From: Methylocystis iwaonis
GTDB lineage: Bacteria; Pseudomonadota; Alphaproteobacteria; Rhizobiales; Beijerinckiaceae
Assembly: GCF_027925385.1 (NCBI RefSeq)
Contig: NZ_AP027142.1
Coordinates: 3,496,501 to 3,560,500, forward strand
Direction of reading: 5' to 3'
DNA length: 64,000 nt
The notes under the pieces were generated by a model. That model had not been told where the DNA came from. It did no database searches and worked only from the letters and a program-made list of their open reading frames with translations. How positions within the stretch are numbered: position 1 is the stretch's first letter; every line of letters begins with the position of its first letter. The translations under genes and the position numbers were made by a program. Positions 8,605-18,410 of the stretch are shown one piece after another.

Positions 8605-9900
8605 TCAAGCGCTGCGACGCAAGCCATCAGAACCGAATTTTCGTTGCGCGTCCAGCCCTAAGCCGAGACCCACGGCGCCGAACATATCGCCTTCGACGAT
8701 TTTCGCGCCGGGTGTCTGGCCGGTGACCGCCGCACGCACGGCCGGAATTGCGGTCGAGCCGCCGGTGAGGAAGACCGCATCGATGCGCCCGCCGGAAAGC
8801 CCTGAGGCGGCGAGAGTTTCCTTCAGCGTGCGCGAGAGCGAGCCGAGCTGGTCCGCAATCGCCTCATGCAGCGTATTGGCGGAAGTTTCGACCTCGAATG
8901 CCCGCTCCACTTCTGTGAGGTCGATCGTCGCGCGATCCGAGTCCGACAGATCGATCTTAGCGTGCTCCACCGACAGCGCGATCGAATGGCCGCGGCGGCT
9001 TTCGATCACCTCCGCTAGACGGGCGATCTTCGCGGGCGAGAGCGAATAGCGCTCCATCTCCTCGAGCTCCCGGGCAACCTTGGGCGTATAGAGGAGATTG
9101 ATCCGATGCCAGGTCGCGAGATCGACGAAAAAGCCGTTCGGGGCCGGCAGCACTTTGTCCCCGAAAGGCAGGCGCATCTCGCTCCCGAGCCCCAGATGCG
9201 GCATGACCGACTTCAGGCTGAAGAGCCGATCGATATCCGTGCCGCCGATATGCACGCCCTTATTGGCGAGCACGTCCCCTGCCCGATCCGCGCGCCAACG
9301 CGCCTGCGGCGAAACGCGCACCACGGAGAAATCCGACGTGCCGCCGCCGATGTCGGCGATAAGCGCATATTGCTCCTCCCGCACGCTCTGCTCATAGGTC
9401 AGCGCCGCGGCGATTGGCTCATATTGAAAGGCGATCTCGCGGAAACCCCGCGCCCGCGCGATTTCCTCGAGTGCGTCCTGCGCGCGGCGATCGGCGGCCG
9501 GGTCGTCGTCGACGAAATGCACAGGCCGGCCGAGCACGACCTTTGTAACGTCCTCGCCTGCGACGCCGTCGGCGGCGTCTTTCAGCTTTCCGACGATGAG
9601 GCCGATGATGTCCTTGAACGAATAGGCTTTCGTCTTGATTCGCGTGGTCTCGTCCATCAGCGCTGTGCCCAGCACCGATTTCAGGCTGCGCATCAGCCGC
9701 CCCTCGACGCCGTCGACATAGGCTTTGATCGCCGCGCGGCCGAAGATGGGCGAACCGTCCGAGAAATCGAAGAAGATCGAACTCGGCAGCGTGCGGCTTC
9801 CGCCTTCGAGCGGCGCGAGCTCCATGCCCTGCGCCCCCTCGACGGCGACTGTCGAATTCGACGTGCCGAAGTCCAGGCCGCAAAATGACTTTGCTTCCAT
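8605..9900 (-). CDS. Hsp70-family protein, YegD-like, ATPase domain only
   Basis: 431 residues with an actin/Hsp70 ATPase core: phosphate-1 loop GLDFGTSNSTVAV at about residues 7-19, phosphate-2 IADIGGGTSDFSVV near 190-203, and adenosine motif VFLTGGSTAIPAV near 390. Between them is an insert predicted helical (ARELEEMERYSLSPAKIARLAEVIESRRGHSIALSVEHAKIDL). There is no C-terminal peptide-binding domain, as in the YegD subgroup. Substrates and partners are unknown. The ATG at 9900 is chosen because the shorter protein begins just before the ATPase fold. It lies between adk and rpsM, where these two are normally adjacent, and is bracketed by terminators. Confidence 0.88.
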   Translation of the reverse strand: MEAKSFCGLDFGTSNSTVAVEGAQGMELAPLEGGSRTLPSSIFFDFSDGSPIFGRAAIKAYVDGVEGRLMRSLKSVLGTALMDETTRIKTKAYSFKDIIGLIVGKLKDAADGVAGEDVTKVVLGRPVHFVDDDPAADRRAQDALEEIARARGFREIAFQYEPIAAALTYEQSVREEQYALIADIGGGTSDFSVVRVSPQARWRADRAGDVLANKGVHIGGTDIDRLFSLKSVMPHLGLGSEMRLPFGDKVLPAPNGFFVDLATWHRINLLYTPKVARELEEMERYSLSPAKIARLAEVIESRRGHSIALSVEHAKIDLSDSDRATIDLTEVERAFEVETSANTLHEAIADQLGSLSRTLKETLAASGLSGGRIDAVFLTGGSTAIPAVRAAVTGQTPGAKIVEGDMFGAVGLGLGLDAQRKFGSDGLRRSA

Positions 9901-9930
9901 CGGTGAAGTCTCTGGGTTTGTCGGGAGGAC

Positions 9931-9963
9931 AAAAAGCATCGGCCCGGCAGAGCCGGGCCGATG
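9931..9963 (-). terminator. Intrinsic terminator downstream of adk
   Basis: A perfect 12-bp stem (CATCGGCCCGGC / GCCGGGCCGATG) with a 3-nt loop is followed on the minus strand by CTTTTTG. It lies 23 bp after the adk stop and should end the spc transcript there. Confidence 0.88.
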
Positions 9964-9985
9964 TCTGATTTCTTGAAGCTTTCTA

Positions 9986-10567
9986 TCAGGCGCCGAGCGA
10001 TCTGTCGATTGCCGCCGTCACATCGTCTATCGGCGCCATGCCGTCGATCCGTTTCAGCTCGCCGCGCCCGGCGTAATGCGCCGAGACCGGCGCAGTCTGC
10101 GCGCGATAGGTGTCGAGCCGCGTCTTGAAGCTTTCCGGATTGTCGTCGGCGCGAACCGGCTTGCCGGCGGCAAGCGTCTCGGCGACGCGCCTGCGCATCC
10201 GGTCGACGAGCGCATTCTCGTCGACGACAAGCTCGATCACCGCGTCGAGCCTCAACCCCTTGCGGTCCAGAAGATCGCGGAGCGCCTCGGCCTGCGCGAC
10301 GGTGCGCGGAAAGCCGTCCAGGATGAAGCCATTGGCGCAGTCGGCATCATCGATCCGCTGGTCGATGATGCCGATGACCACTTCGTCGGGCACGAGCTGG
10401 CCGGAGTCCATCAGCGCCTTGGCCTTCAGGCCGATCGGCGTTCCGGCCGCGACGGCCGCGCGCAGCATGTCGCCGGTCGAGAGCTGGGGCACGCCCAGCT
10501 TTTCGACGAGGCGAGCGGACTGCGTTCCCTTGCCGGCGCCCGGGGGGCCGAGAAGGACGAGCCTCAT
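9986..10567 (-). CDS. adk: Adenylate kinase, short form
   Basis: 193 residues, catalysing ATP + AMP to 2 ADP in the cytoplasm. P-loop [10 protein letters not shown] lies at residues 7-16, the NMP-binding part includes [12 protein letters not shown], and the [13 protein letters not shown] signature is near residue 84-96. The LID region is reduced (no zinc-finger cysteines), the short type common in alphaproteobacteria. Its ATG overlaps the secY stop by four bases (ATGA), indicating translational coupling at the end of the spc operon. Confidence 0.97.
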   Translation of the reverse strand: MRLVLLGPPGAGKGTQSARLVEKLGVPQLSTGDMLRAAVAAGTPIGLKAKALMDSGQLVPDEVVIGIIDQRIDDADCANGFILDGFPRTVAQAEALRDLLDRKGLRLDAVIELVVDENALVDRMRRRVAETLAAGKPVRADDNPESFKTRLDTYRAQTAPVSAHYAGRGELKRIDGMAPIDDVTAAIDRSLGA

Positions 10568-11898
10568 TTACGACGTCCCTTGAGCTTGGTCTTGCGGATC
10601 AGCCCCTCATATTGCTGCGCCTGCATATGGCCGTGGATCTGCGAGACCGTGTCCATGGTCACGCTCACCACGATGAGCAAAGAGGTGCCGCCGAAGTAGA
10701 AGGGCAGGTTCGCATAGGCGATGAGCCCTTCCGGCAGAAGACAGATGATGGCGAGATAGGCGGCGCCGAGCACGGTGATGCGCATGAGCACGTCGTCGAT
10801 GAACTTCGCCGTGCGCTCGCCCGGGCGAATGCCGGGGATGAAGCCGCCATGCTTCTTGAGATTATCGGCCGTCTCCGTCGGGTTGAAGACGATGGCCGTG
10901 TAGAAGAACGCGAAGAAGACGATGAGGCCGACATAGGCCAGCATATAGAGCGGACGCCCGTGACCGAAATAGGCCGAGATCGTCGCAAAAATGCTTTCCG
11001 AGCCCGTCGATTGATAGAAGTTGGCGACAGTCGTCGGCAACAGCAGCAGCGACGAAGCGAAGATCGGCGGGATGACGCCGGCCGTGTTGAGCTTCAACGG
11101 CAGGAAGGACGTCTGCCCCTCATAGACGCGGTTGCCGTGCTGACGCTTCGGATAGGTGATCAGCAGGCGACGCTGGGCGCGCTCCATGAAGACGATGAAG
11201 GCGATGACGAGGAACGACATCGCAATCACGCCGAGGATGATGCCGGTCGAGATGGCGCCCTGGCGGCCGAGTTCGAGAGTCGAGACGATCGCTGAGGGGA
11301 AGGCTGCGACGATACCGGCGAAAATGATCAGCGACGAGCCGTTGCCGATGCCGCGCGAGGTGATCTGCTCGCCGAGCCACATCAGGAACATGGTGCCGCC
11401 GACAAGCGTCACGACGGTTGTAATGCGGAAGAAGAGCCCGGGCTCGGTGACGACGCCCTGCTGTCCTTCGAGGCCGATCGCCATGGCGTAGGCCTGGAAG
11501 GTCGCGAGCGCGACGGTGAGATAGCGGGTGTATTGATTGAGGACTTTGCGGCCCTGCTCGCCCTCTTTCTTCAGCGATTCGAGCGACGGAAACACCGAGG
11601 TCAAAAGCTGAATGATAATGGACGCCGAAATATACGGCATGATGTTGAGGGCGAAAATCGCGCGACGCTGCACGGCGCCGCCGGCGAACATGTTGAACAG
11701 CTCCAGCATGCCTTTCGACTGGCCGAAGAAGCTCTTCGCGAAAGCCTCCGGGTCGATGCCCGGCAGCGGCACATAGGTGCCGAGGCGATAGACAATCAGC
11801 GCCCCGAGCGTGAACAGGATGCGCTTCTTGAGTTCCTCGGACTTGCCGAAGGCGGAGAGATTGACGTTGGCCGCGAGCTGCTCGGCTGCCGATGCCAT
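10564..11898 (-). CDS. secY: Protein translocase subunit SecY
   Basis: 444 residues with ten predicted transmembrane helices. SecY forms the protein-conducting channel with SecE and SecG. Visible hallmarks are the plug region ([24 protein letters not shown]), the helix [15 protein letters not shown] and the C-terminal [21 protein letters not shown]. The start at 11898 is preceded by GGAG, and the 28 further residues of the longer frame are unlike SecY. It lies between rplO and adk. A 154-bp gap to rplO holds a strong hairpin. Confidence 0.98.
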   Translation of the reverse strand: MASAAEQLAANVNLSAFGKSEELKKRILFTLGALIVYRLGTYVPLPGIDPEAFAKSFFGQSKGMLELFNMFAGGAVQRRAIFALNIMPYISASIIIQLLTSVFPSLESLKKEGEQGRKVLNQYTRYLTVALATFQAYAMAIGLEGQQGVVTEPGLFFRITTVVTLVGGTMFLMWLGEQITSRGIGNGSSLIIFAGIVAAFPSAIVSTLELGRQGAISTGIILGVIAMSFLVIAFIVFMERAQRRLLITYPKRQHGNRVYEGQTSFLPLKLNTAGVIPPIFASSLLLLPTTVANFYQSTGSESIFATISAYFGHGRPLYMLAYVGLIVFFAFFYTAIVFNPTETADNLKKHGGFIPGIRPGERTAKFIDDVLMRITVLGAAYLAIICLLPEGLIAYANLPFYFGGTSLLIVVSVTMDTVSQIHGHMQAQQYEGLIRKTKLKGRRK

Positions 11899-12012
11899 GG
11901 AGGAACTCCCCTTTGTCGCGCCTATTTTTCTTTGGCGCCTTTTTTGTTTGTCGCCCGGAGGGCAGTGTTCGCCCGATCGCATCAGCGACGGGAGACGCCT
12001 CTATAAGACAAA

Positions 12013-12038
12013 GCGGCCGCTCTTGCGAGAGCGGCCGC
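12013..12038 (-). repeat. Strong 11-bp hairpin in the rplO-secY gap
   Basis: GCGGCCGCTCT-TGCG-AGAGCGGCCGC is a perfect stem. On the minus strand it is followed only by TTTGTCTT, a weak U-tract, so it may attenuate or process rather than terminate transcription into secY. Confidence 0.6.
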
Positions 12039-12052
12039 CTAAAAACCTGACC

Positions 12053-12529
12053 TTAGGCCGTGGCCGTTTCGCCCGCGAGGAGCTTCACCGACCCGCCCGC
12101 GCCCTCGATCGCCGCAATGGCGCTCTTGGAGGCGGCGGCGACCTCGAAGGCGAGCTTCGCCTTGATCTCGCCCTGCCCGAGGATCTTCACGCCGTCGCGG
12201 GCCTTGGCCACGAGGCCGGCCGCAATCAACGCTTCGACCGTCACCGGCGCATTCGCGTCGAGCTTGCCGGCGTCGACCGCCTGCTGCACGCGGCCGATGT
12301 TGATCTCATTGTAGTCGGTCGGGAAGGGATTGTGGAAGCCGCGCTTCGGCAGACGCCGATGCAACGGCATCTGACCGCCCTCGAAGCCCTTGATGGCGAC
12401 GCCGGTGCGCGCCTTCTGGCCCTTCACGCCGCGTCCGCCGGTTTTGCCCTTGCCAGAGCCAATGCCGCGGCCAACGCGCATCCGGTTCTTGCTGGAGCCC
12501 GGATTGTCGGAGATTTCGTTGAGTTTCAT
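12053..12529 (-). CDS. rplO: 50S ribosomal protein L15
   Basis: 158 residues starting [41 protein letters not shown], the Gly/Lys-rich L15 extension that penetrates 23S r[21 protein letters not shown] follows. The start at 12529 matches the family; an in-frame upstream ATG at 12556 would overlap rpmD and adds nine unconserved residues. Ten bases separate it from rpmD. Confidence 0.97.
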   Translation of the reverse strand: MKLNEISDNPGSSKNRMRVGRGIGSGKGKTGGRGVKGQKARTGVAIKGFEGGQMPLHRRLPKRGFHNPFPTDYNEINIGRVQQAVDAGKLDANAPVTVEALIAAGLVAKARDGVKILGQGEIKAKLAFEVAAASKSAIAAIEGAGGSVKLLAGETATA

Positions 12530-12539
12530 TGCCGCGTCC

Positions 12540-12731
12540 TCACTTCTCGCCGACAATTTTGACGAGATGCGCCACCTTGGCGATCATGCCGCGCACAGCC
12601 GGAGTGTCCTCCAACTGGCGCTTGCGGCCGATGCGGGTCAGGCCGAGGCCCAAAAGCGTCTTGCGCTGACGCTCGTTACGGCCGATCGAGCTGCCCGTCT
12701 GCTCGACGGTGATCTGCTTGCCATTCGACAT
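12540..12731 (-). CDS. rpmD: 50S ribosomal protein L30
   Basis: 63 residues with the L30 pattern [47 protein letters not shown]. It binds 23S/5S rRNA on the large subunit. It lies between rpsE and rplO with gaps of 14 and 10 bases, as in most spc operons. Confidence 0.97.
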   Translation of the reverse strand: MSNGKQITVEQTGSSIGRNERQRKTLLGLGLTRIGRKRQLEDTPAVRGMIAKVAHLVKIVGEK

Positions 12732-12745
12732 GTCGAGAGCCTCCC

Positions 12746-13318
12746 TTACGCGTCGACGGCGTCAGCGTCGACGCCCTGGCGGCGCGCCTGAAGCGCGGAG
12801 ACTTTCAGCGAACGGCGCGCGGCGACGGAACGCGGCGAGTCCTCGCGACCGAGCGCGTCGAAGGTGGCGCGGATCATGTTGTAGGGGTTCGAGGAGCCCT
12901 GGCTCTTCGCCACCACATCATGCATGCCGAGCGTCTCGAAGACGGCGCGCATCGGGCCGCCCGCGATGATGCCCGTGCCGGCCGGCGCGGCGCGCAGAAT
13001 CACGCGGCCCGAACCGTGACGACCATAGACGTCGTGATGCAGCGTGCGGCCTTCGCGCAGCGGCACGCGGATGAGCGCGCGCTTGGCGGCTTCCGTCGCC
13101 TTGCGGATCGCTTCCGGCACTTCGCGCGCCTTGCCATGGCCATAGCCGACGCGACCCTTCTGGTCGCCGACGACGACGAGAGCGGCGAAGCCGAAACGAC
13201 GGCCGCCCTTCACGACTTTCGCGACGCGATTGATGTGGACCAGACGATCCACGAATTCGCTATCGCGCTCTTCTCTATCCCGGTCGCGACCGCGACCGCC
13301 TTCAGCTTCACGCGCCAT
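12746..13318 (-). CDS. rpsE: 30S ribosomal protein S5
   Basis: 190 residues. A charged N-terminal tail ([21 protein letters not shown]) precedes the double-stranded RNA-binding fold [49 protein letters not shown]. The 13318 ATG is supported by GGAAG six to ten bases upstream; the GTG at 13333 lies upstream of that site. S5 contributes to decoding fidelity. The 165-bp gap to rplR upstream is largely a REP-like element. Confidence 0.97.
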   Translation of the reverse strand: MAREAEGGRGRDRDREERDSEFVDRLVHINRVAKVVKGGRRFGFAALVVVGDQKGRVGYGHGKAREVPEAIRKATEAAKRALIRVPLREGRTLHHDVYGRHGSGRVILRAAPAGTGIIAGGPMRAVFETLGMHDVVAKSQGSSNPYNMIRATFDALGREDSPRSVAARRSLKVSALQARRQGVDADAVDA

Positions 13319-13373
13319 TTTTTCTTCCGTCACTTACGCGGCGTCTCCGCCGCTCGCTTCGTTGGGCTTCCCG

Positions 13374-13480
13374 CCTCTCCCCCTTTCGGGAAACAGCGGA
13401 CCCGGCCTCCGCAGAGGTCGGGTAAGGCCCTCATCCGCCACGCCTTCGCATGGCGCCCTCTCCCGCGTGCGGGAGAAGGG
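13374..13480. repeat. REP-like palindromic element between rplR and rpsE
   Basis: The stretch contains CCTCTCCCCCTTTCGGGA, a central CCTCCGCAGAGG palindrome, and a terminal CCCTCTCCCGC-GT-GCGGGAGAAGGG hairpin. It shares the end hairpins and the GGTCGGGTRAGG middle with the element at 6308-6391. Confidence 0.8.
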
Positions 13481-13483
13481 AAA

Positions 13484-13846
13484 TTAAAACTGCAGGCCGC
13501 CCTCGCGGGCGCCGTCGGCCAGCGCCTTGACGCGGCCGTGATACATGTACGCGCCACGGTCGAACACGACCTCTTTGACGCCCTTTTCGGCGGCGCGCTC
13601 GGCGAGAAGCTTGCCCACGAATTTCGCGGCGTCGATATTCGCGCCGGTCTTCAAAGATTCGCGGTTCGCCTTCTCGATCGAGGAAGCGGCGACGAGGGTC
13701 TGCCCCTTCTCGTCGTCGATGATCTGAGCATAGATCTGCTTCGACGAGCGGAACACGGAGAGACGCGGGCGGCCATAGGCGCGCTCGCGGATCGCCTTGC
13801 GGACACGCGCCTTGCGGCGCTGTTCGATGCTGACATCCTTGGCCAT
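13484..13846 (-). CDS. rplR: 50S ribosomal protein L18
   Basis: 120 residues with [47 protein letters not shown] and C-terminal [29 protein letters not shown]18 binds 5S rRNA in the central protuberance. The gene is 12 bp after rplF. Confidence 0.97.
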   Translation of the reverse strand: MAKDVSIEQRRKARVRKAIRERAYGRPRLSVFRSSKQIYAQIIDDEKGQTLVAASSIEKANRESLKTGANIDAAKFVGKLLAERAAEKGVKEVVFDRGAYMYHGRVKALADGAREGGLQF

Positions 13847-13858
13847 GGAGCCTGGTCC

Positions 13859-14392
13859 TTACTTCTTCTTGCCTTCCTTGCGGAAGATGAATTCGTTCGC
13901 GTATTTGACGCCCTTGCCCTTATAGGGCTCGGGGCCGCGCAGCGCGCGGATCTCGGCCGCGACCTGGCCGACCTGTTGCTTGTCCATGCCGCTGATCGTG
14001 ATTTCCGTCGGCTTCGGCGTCACGATGGCGATGCCGTTGGGGATCGGATAGTTCACGTCATGCGAATAGCCCAGCGCGAGCTGGAGCACCTTGCCCTGGA
14101 CAGCGGCGCGATAGCCGACGCCGGTGATTTCGAGCTTCTTCTCGAAGCCCGAGGTGACGCCGACGATCAGATTGTTGACGCGGGCGCGGGACGTGCCCCA
14201 CAGCGCGCGGGCGCGCTTGGAGTCGCCCCGCGGGTCGACCTTGATGGCGTTGTCCTGATGCACGACGGAAACGTCGTCCGGCACCAGGAATTCGAGCTGG
14301 CCCTTCGCGCCCTTCACGGACACGAGCTGGCCGTCGACCTTGGCGGTGACGCCGGCCGGGACGACCACAGGCTTCTTGCCGATACGTGACAT
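13859..14392 (-). CDS. rplF: 50S ribosomal protein L6
   Basis: 177 residues beginning [20 protein letters not shown], with the second-domain signature [24 protein letters not shown] at the C-terminus. L6 lies near the factor-binding site and the sarcin-ricin loop of 23S rRNA. The order in this block is rpsH, rplF, rplR. Confidence 0.97.
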   Translation of the reverse strand: MSRIGKKPVVVPAGVTAKVDGQLVSVKGAKGQLEFLVPDDVSVVHQDNAIKVDPRGDSKRARALWGTSRARVNNLIVGVTSGFEKKLEITGVGYRAAVQGKVLQLALGYSHDVNYPIPNGIAIVTPKPTEITISGMDKQQVGQVAAEIRALRGPEPYKGKGVKYANEFIFRKEGKKK

Positions 14393-14429
14393 AGTTGCAA
14401 TCCTGTTCAGTCTGAGCGCTCACACAAGG

Positions 14430-14828
14430 TCAGAAGACCTTGCAGAGCACCTCGCCGCCGACGTTGTTCTCGCGGGCCGCATGATCGGCCATCACGCCCT
14501 TGGGCGTCGACATGATCGTCACGCCGAGGCCATTGGCCACGCGCGGAACGGCGTCGACAGCCGCGTAGACGCGGCGGCCCGGGCGGGAAACGCGCTCGAT
14601 CTGCTTGATGACCGGCTGCCCGTCGAAATATTTCAGCTCGATCTCGAACTCGGTCCGGCCATTGCCGAAATCCGTCGCCGAGTAGCCGCGGATGTAGCCC
14701 TCGTCCTTGAGAACGTCGAGGACATGAGCGCGCAGCTTGGAGCCCGGCGAGGACACCTTGTCCTTGCGGCGCATCTGCGCGTTGCGAATGCGGGTGAGGA
14801 GATCTCCCAACGGATCGTTGATCGCCAT
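14430..14828 (-). CDS. rpsH: 30S ribosomal protein S8
   Basis: 132 residues beginning [36 protein letters not shown], with the rRNA-binding C-terminal part [37 protein letters not shown]8 organises the central domain of 16S rRNA and is the autogenous repressor of the spc operon in E. coli; whether a regulatory site exists here cannot be told by eye. Confidence 0.97.
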   Translation of the reverse strand: MAINDPLGDLLTRIRNAQMRRKDKVSSPGSKLRAHVLDVLKDEGYIRGYSATDFGNGRTEFEIELKYFDGQPVIKQIERVSRPGRRVYAAVDAVPRVANGLGVTIMSTPKGVMADHAARENNVGGEVLCKVF

Positions 14829-14841
14829 TTTAAGAGTCTCC

Positions 14842-15147
14842 TTACCAGCTCGACTTCACCAGGCCCGGGATCAGACCCTTGGACCCGAGCTCGCGCAGCG
14901 CGATGCGCGACATCTTCAGCTTGCGATAAAAGGCGCGCGGGCGGCCGGAAATCTCGCAACGGTTACGAACGCGAATCTTCGCGGAGTTGCGCGGCAGCTC
15001 AGCGAGCTTCAGACGAGCCTCGAACTGCTCCTCGATGGAGAGCGACTTGTCGTTGGCCTTCGCCTTCAGCCGCTCGCGGCGGCCAGCGAAAGCCTTGACG
15101 AGCTTCGCCTTCTTTTTGTTGTTTTCGATCGCGCTTTTCTTCGCCAT
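14842..15147 (-). CDS. rpsN: 30S ribosomal protein S14, zinc-free form
   Basis: 101 residues. The C-terminal block [41 protein letters not shown] is conserved. Only one cysteine is present, so this is the long zinc-independent (C-minus) form. S14 lies in the 30S head. The gene is between rplE and rpsH. Confidence 0.97.
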   Translation of the reverse strand: MAKKSAIENNKKKAKLVKAFAGRRERLKAKANDKSLSIEEQFEARLKLAELPRNSAKIRVRNRCEISGRPRAFYRKLKMSRIALRELGSKGLIPGLVKSSW

Positions 15148-15191
15148 CAGTATTAGCCTTTCGGTATCCGCGTTTGAGAGGGATTAACCCC

Positions 15192-15830
15192 TCACTGCCG
15201 GAACGGGAAATTGAACGCACGCAGCAGAGCGCGCGCTTCGTCGTCGGTCTTGGCCGTCGTGCAGACGATCACGTCCATGCCGAGGATCGACTCCGCCTTG
15301 TCGTAGTCGATTTCAGGGAACACGATGTGCTCCTTGATGCCGAGCGCAAAATTGCCACGCCCGTCGAAGGACTTCGGGTTCAAGCCACGGAAGTCTCGCA
15401 CGCGCGGCAGCGCGATCGTGATCAGACGATCGAGGAACTCGTACATGCGGGTCTTGCGGAGGGTCACCTTCGCGCCGATCGGCATGTTCTCGCGCACCTT
15501 GAAGGTCGAGATGGCCTTACGGGCGCGGGTAATGACCGGCTTCTGACCAGCGATGAGGCTGAGATCGCCAGCCGCCGACGTCACCTTCTTGGTGTCGTTG
15601 ACCGCCTCGCCGACGCCCATGTTCAGCACGATCTTCTCGATGGTCGGCACTTCGAAAGCGTTCTTGTAGCCGAACTGCTCGATGAGCTGTCCGCGAACGA
15701 CTTCTTCATAGTGCTTCCGCATGCGCGGCGTATAGCCAGCGATGCTCGCTTGAGCGACGGCGGCGACCGCCGGAGCTTCCTTGGCGGCCTTCGGCGCCTT
15801 GGCTCCCTTGGCTTTCTTTTCCTCAGCCAT
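15192..15830 (-). CDS. rplE: 50S ribosomal protein L5 with N-terminal Ala/Lys extension
   Basis: 212 residues, about 25-30 longer than typical L5 at the N-terminus because of an Ala/Lys-rich leader ([26 protein letters not shown]). The L5 core follows: [26 protein letters not shown] segment, [24 protein letters not shown], and a C-terminal [22 protein letters not shown]5 binds 5S rRNA and bridges to the 30S head. The start overlaps the rplX stop by eight bases, which supports the extended N-terminus being real. Confidence 0.96.
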   Translation of the reverse strand: MAEEKKAKGAKAPKAAKEAPAVAAVAQASIAGYTPRMRKHYEEVVRGQLIEQFGYKNAFEVPTIEKIVLNMGVGEAVNDTKKVTSAAGDLSLIAGQKPVITRARKAISTFKVRENMPIGAKVTLRKTRMYEFLDRLITIALPRVRDFRGLNPKSFDGRGNFALGIKEHIVFPEIDYDKAESILGMDVIVCTTAKTDDEARALLRAFNFPFRQ

Positions 15831-16140
15831 CGATCAATTCTCCGGAACGCTTGGCGACGCGGACCTTGCGGCCGTCGTCGAGAATCTTGAAGCCCACGCG
15901 GGTCGCCTTGCCGTCCTTGGGGTCGGCGATCGCAAGATTGGAAAGGTCGATCGGCGCGGCCTTGTTGATGATGCCCGCCTCGCGGTCCTTCGTCTGGCGC
16001 TGATGGCGCTTGACCATATTGACGCCGTCGACGATGGCGCGACCCTCGTCGGGGTTCACGCTCAGCACTTGGCCGGACTTGCCCTTGTCGCGGCCGGCGA
16101 GAACGACGACCTTGTCGCCCTTCTTGATTTTGGCGGCCAT
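15823..16140 (-). CDS. rplX: 50S ribosomal protein L24
   Basis: 105 residues with the KOW motif [23 protein letters not shown] at the N-terminus and [25 protein letters not shown]24 starts assembly of the large subunit and lies at the tunnel exit. The ATG at 16140 shares one base with the rplN stop (TAATG). The longer frame to 16449 is a shadow of rplN. Confidence 0.97.
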   Translation of the reverse strand: MAAKIKKGDKVVVLAGRDKGKSGQVLSVNPDEGRAIVDGVNMVKRHQRQTKDREAGIINKAAPIDLSNLAIADPKDGKATRVGFKILDDGRKVRVAKRSGELIDG

Positions 16141-16508
16141 TACAGCACCTCCGGCGCGAGCGAGATGATCTTCATATGGTTCTTGGCGCGCAGCTCGCGC
16201 GGGACCGGCCCGAAGATACGGGTGCCGATCGGCTCCTTCTGATTGTTGATCAGAACGGCAGCATTCGAGTCGAAACGGATCACCGAACCGTCCGACCGCT
16301 TGATGTCCTTCGAGGTGCGCACGACGACGGCCTTCAGCACATCGCCCTTCTTGACGCGCCCGCGCGGAATCGCCTCCTTGATCGACACGACGATAATGTC
16401 GCCGACGCCGGCATATTTCCGCTTCGAGCCGCCCAACACCTTGATGCACATCACGCGGCGGGCGCCGGAGTTATCGGCGACGTCGAGGTTTGTTTGCATC
16501 TGAATCAT
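16140..16508 (-). CDS. rplN: 50S ribosomal protein L14
   Basis: 122 residues: [50 protein letters not shown] is the near-universal L14 start, and [24 protein letters not shown] the end. L14 binds 23S rRNA at the subunit interface. The upstream gap to rpsQ is 206 bp, unusually wide, and contains a long hairpin at 16599-16641. Confidence 0.98.
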   Translation of the reverse strand: MIQMQTNLDVADNSGARRVMCIKVLGGSKRKYAGVGDIIVVSIKEAIPRGRVKKGDVLKAVVVRTSKDIKRSDGSVIRFDSNAAVLINNQKEPIGTRIFGPVPRELRAKNHMKIISLAPEVL

Positions 16509-16598
16509 GGCATTTCCGCCTTTCACTCCGGTCTGGTTTCGGACCCGCCCAATCGCGACGACCGACTTCGTCCGGAAAACCTTTGTTTCCAACTTCCA

Positions 16599-16641
16599 GC
16601 GCGCTTCCAAATCGCATGGTCCATGCGATCGAGAAGCGCGC
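16599..16641. repeat. Long interrupted hairpin in the rpsQ-rplN gap
   Basis: Two nested inverted pairs stack: the outer GCGCGCTTC (16599-16607) with GAAGCGCGC (16633-16641), and the inner ATCGCATGG (16611-16619) with CCATGCGAT (16621-16629). The 206-bp gap holding it has no credible reading frame on the operon strand. Confidence 0.7.
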
Positions 16642-16714
16642 CAGTTTTTTCAGGGCACGAGCGGCCGGGTCCGAAAAGCTTCGTGACCTCTGTCAGCCGG
16701 CTCGAGCGGGGTAT

Positions 16715-16957
16715 TTACGCGGTTGCGCCGGTTTCCACAACCCGCCAGCGCTTCAATTTCGAGATCGGCGCGGTTTCTTCGATGAAAACCGTATCTCCGA
16801 CCTTGAAGGCGCCGTTTTCGTCATGCGCGTGATAATGTTTCGTGCGACGCACCGTCTTCTGGAACAGCGGATGCGTGAAACGGCGCTCGACCTTCACGAC
16901 CACGGTCTTGTTCTGCTTGTCGCTGACGACGACGCCCTGGAGAATTCGCTTCGGCAT
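16715..16957 (-). CDS. rpsQ: 30S ribosomal protein S17
   Basis: 80 residues: [47 protein letters not shown] is the OB-fold S17 pattern. S17 binds the 5' domain of 16S rRNA early in assembly. It is six bases after rpmC. Confidence 0.97.
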   Translation of the reverse strand: MPKRILQGVVVSDKQNKTVVVKVERRFTHPLFQKTVRRTKHYHAHDENGAFKVGDTVFIEETAPISKLKRWRVVETGATA

Positions 16958-16963
16958 TGGGCT

Positions 16964-17176
16964 TTAACCTTGATTGTCCGCGCTCTTCTGCGCGGCGACG
17001 GTCTTGATCCGGGCGATGTCGCGACGAATGACGCGCACGCGGGCAGTGTCCTCGAGCTGGCCGGTCGCCCGCTGGAAGCGCAGATTGAACTGCTCCTTCT
17101 TGAGCTTCAGCACTTCGTCGTTGAGCTGGTCCTCGGTCATCGCCTTGATGTCGGAGAGGCGTTGCTTGGATTTCAT
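16964..17176 (-). CDS. rpmC: 50S ribosomal protein L29
   Basis: 70 residues, a helical hairpin: [55 protein letters not shown]29 lies at the tunnel exit beside L23 and helps dock SRP and trigger factor. Gaps to its neighbours are 12 and 6 bases. Confidence 0.97.
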   Translation of the reverse strand: MKSKQRLSDIKAMTEDQLNDEVLKLKKEQFNLRFQRATGQLEDTARVRVIRRDIARIKTVAAQKSADNQG

Positions 17177-17188
17177 GTCGTCCTCCCT

Positions 17189-17602
17189 TTATTCTGCGAT
17201 GCGTTCGATGAAGCGGGTCTTGATCGGCAGCTTGGCCGCCGCGAGCGTCAAAGCTTCGCGGGCCAGCGCCGCCGGAACGCCGTCGACTTCGAACATGATG
17301 CGACCGGGCGCGATGCGCACGGCCCAGAAATCCGGAGCGCCCTTGCCCTTACCCATGCGGACTTCGGTCGGCTTGGTGGAGACCGGCACGTCGGGGAAGA
17401 CGCGGATCCAGACGCGGCCGGCGCGCTTCATATGGCGCGTCATGGCGCGGCGGGCCGCCTCGATCTGACGCGCGGTGACGCGCTCGGGCTCGAGCGCCTT
17501 CAGGCCGAACTGACCAAAGTTCAGCGAGAAGCCGCCTTTCGCGACGCCGTGGATGCGGCCCTTGAAGGCCTTGCGGAACTTTGTGCGCTTGGGTGACAGC
17601 AT
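17189..17602 (-). CDS. rplP: 50S ribosomal protein L16
   Basis: 137 residues: [24 protein letters not shown] and [35 protein letters not shown] are hallmark segments. L16 shapes the A-site tRNA path near the peptidyl-transferase centre. It lies 31 bp after rpsC. Confidence 0.98.
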   Translation of the reverse strand: MLSPKRTKFRKAFKGRIHGVAKGGFSLNFGQFGLKALEPERVTARQIEAARRAMTRHMKRAGRVWIRVFPDVPVSTKPTEVRMGKGKGAPDFWAVRIAPGRIMFEVDGVPAALAREALTLAAAKLPIKTRFIERIAE

Positions 17603-17633
17603 GATGGGTGCTCTTTAAATCGTTTGTTGCGCC

Positions 17634-18398
17634 TTAGGCAGCGTCGCCGCGGGGTTCGCGCGGTTCACGACGACGCCGGTCGCGATCGCCGCGGTCGCCG
17701 CGTTCACGCTCGCCATGGTCGCCGGAAGACGCCTGCTCCGCCGCGCGCCGCTCGGACGCCATCGGATCGTGCTCGAGGATCTCGCCTTTGAAGATCCAAA
17801 CCTTGATGCCGCAGGCGCCATAGGCGGTATGCGCGGTGGAGACGCCGTAATCGACGTCGGCGCGCAGCGTATGCAGCGGCACGCGGCCCTCGCGATACCA
17901 TTCCAGACGGGCGATTTCCGCGCCGCCGAGACGGCCCGAGCAGTTGATGCGGATGCCCTGGGCGCCGAGACGAATGGCCGACTGAACGGCCCGCTTCATC
18001 GCGCGGCGGAAAGCCACACGGCGCTCGAGCTGCTGCGCGATCGACTCGGCGACGAGCGCGGCTTCCGTTTCCGGCTTGCGCACTTCGACGATGTTGATCA
18101 CGACTTCGCTGCCCGTCAGCTTGGCGACGAGCTTGCGAATCTTGTCGATGTCCGCGCCCTTCTTGCCGATCACGACGCCCGGACGGGCGGAATGGATCGT
18201 CACGCGGCACTTCTTGTGCGGACGCTCGATGATGATCTTGGAGACGGCCGCCTGCTTCAGCGTCTTGGCCACCGTCTCGCGGATCTTCATGTCTTCGTGC
18301 AGAAGCTTGGCGTATTCGCCCTTGCTCGCGAACCAGCGCGAGTCCCAGGTGCGATTGACGCCGAGGCGCAGCCCGATCGGATTAACCTTCTGACCCAT
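17634..18398 (-). CDS. rpsC: 30S ribosomal protein S3
   Basis: 254 residues with [24 protein letters not shown], the KH domain ([31 protein letters not shown]) and the C-terminal S3 domain. After [13 protein letters not shown] an Arg/Asp/Gly-rich tail of about 35 residues (for example [16 protein letters not shown]) is likely disordered, a common feature in Rhizobiales. S3 is part of the mRNA entry helicase of the 30S subunit. Confidence 0.98.
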   Translation of the reverse strand: MGQKVNPIGLRLGVNRTWDSRWFASKGEYAKLLHEDMKIRETVAKTLKQAAVSKIIIERPHKKCRVTIHSARPGVVIGKKGADIDKIRKLVAKLTGSEVVINIVEVRKPETEAALVAESIAQQLERRVAFRRAMKRAVQSAIRLGAQGIRINCSGRLGGAEIARLEWYREGRVPLHTLRADVDYGVSTAHTAYGACGIKVWIFKGEILEHDPMASERRAAEQASSGDHGERERGDRGDRDRRRREPREPRGDAA

Positions 18399-18410
18399 GG
18401 TTGTTATCCT

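Noticed and set aside
8605..9939. Start of the Hsp70-like gene at the upstream codon 9939
   Set aside because: It would place the N-terminus within the adk terminator T-run and add 13 residues before the conserved ATPase start.
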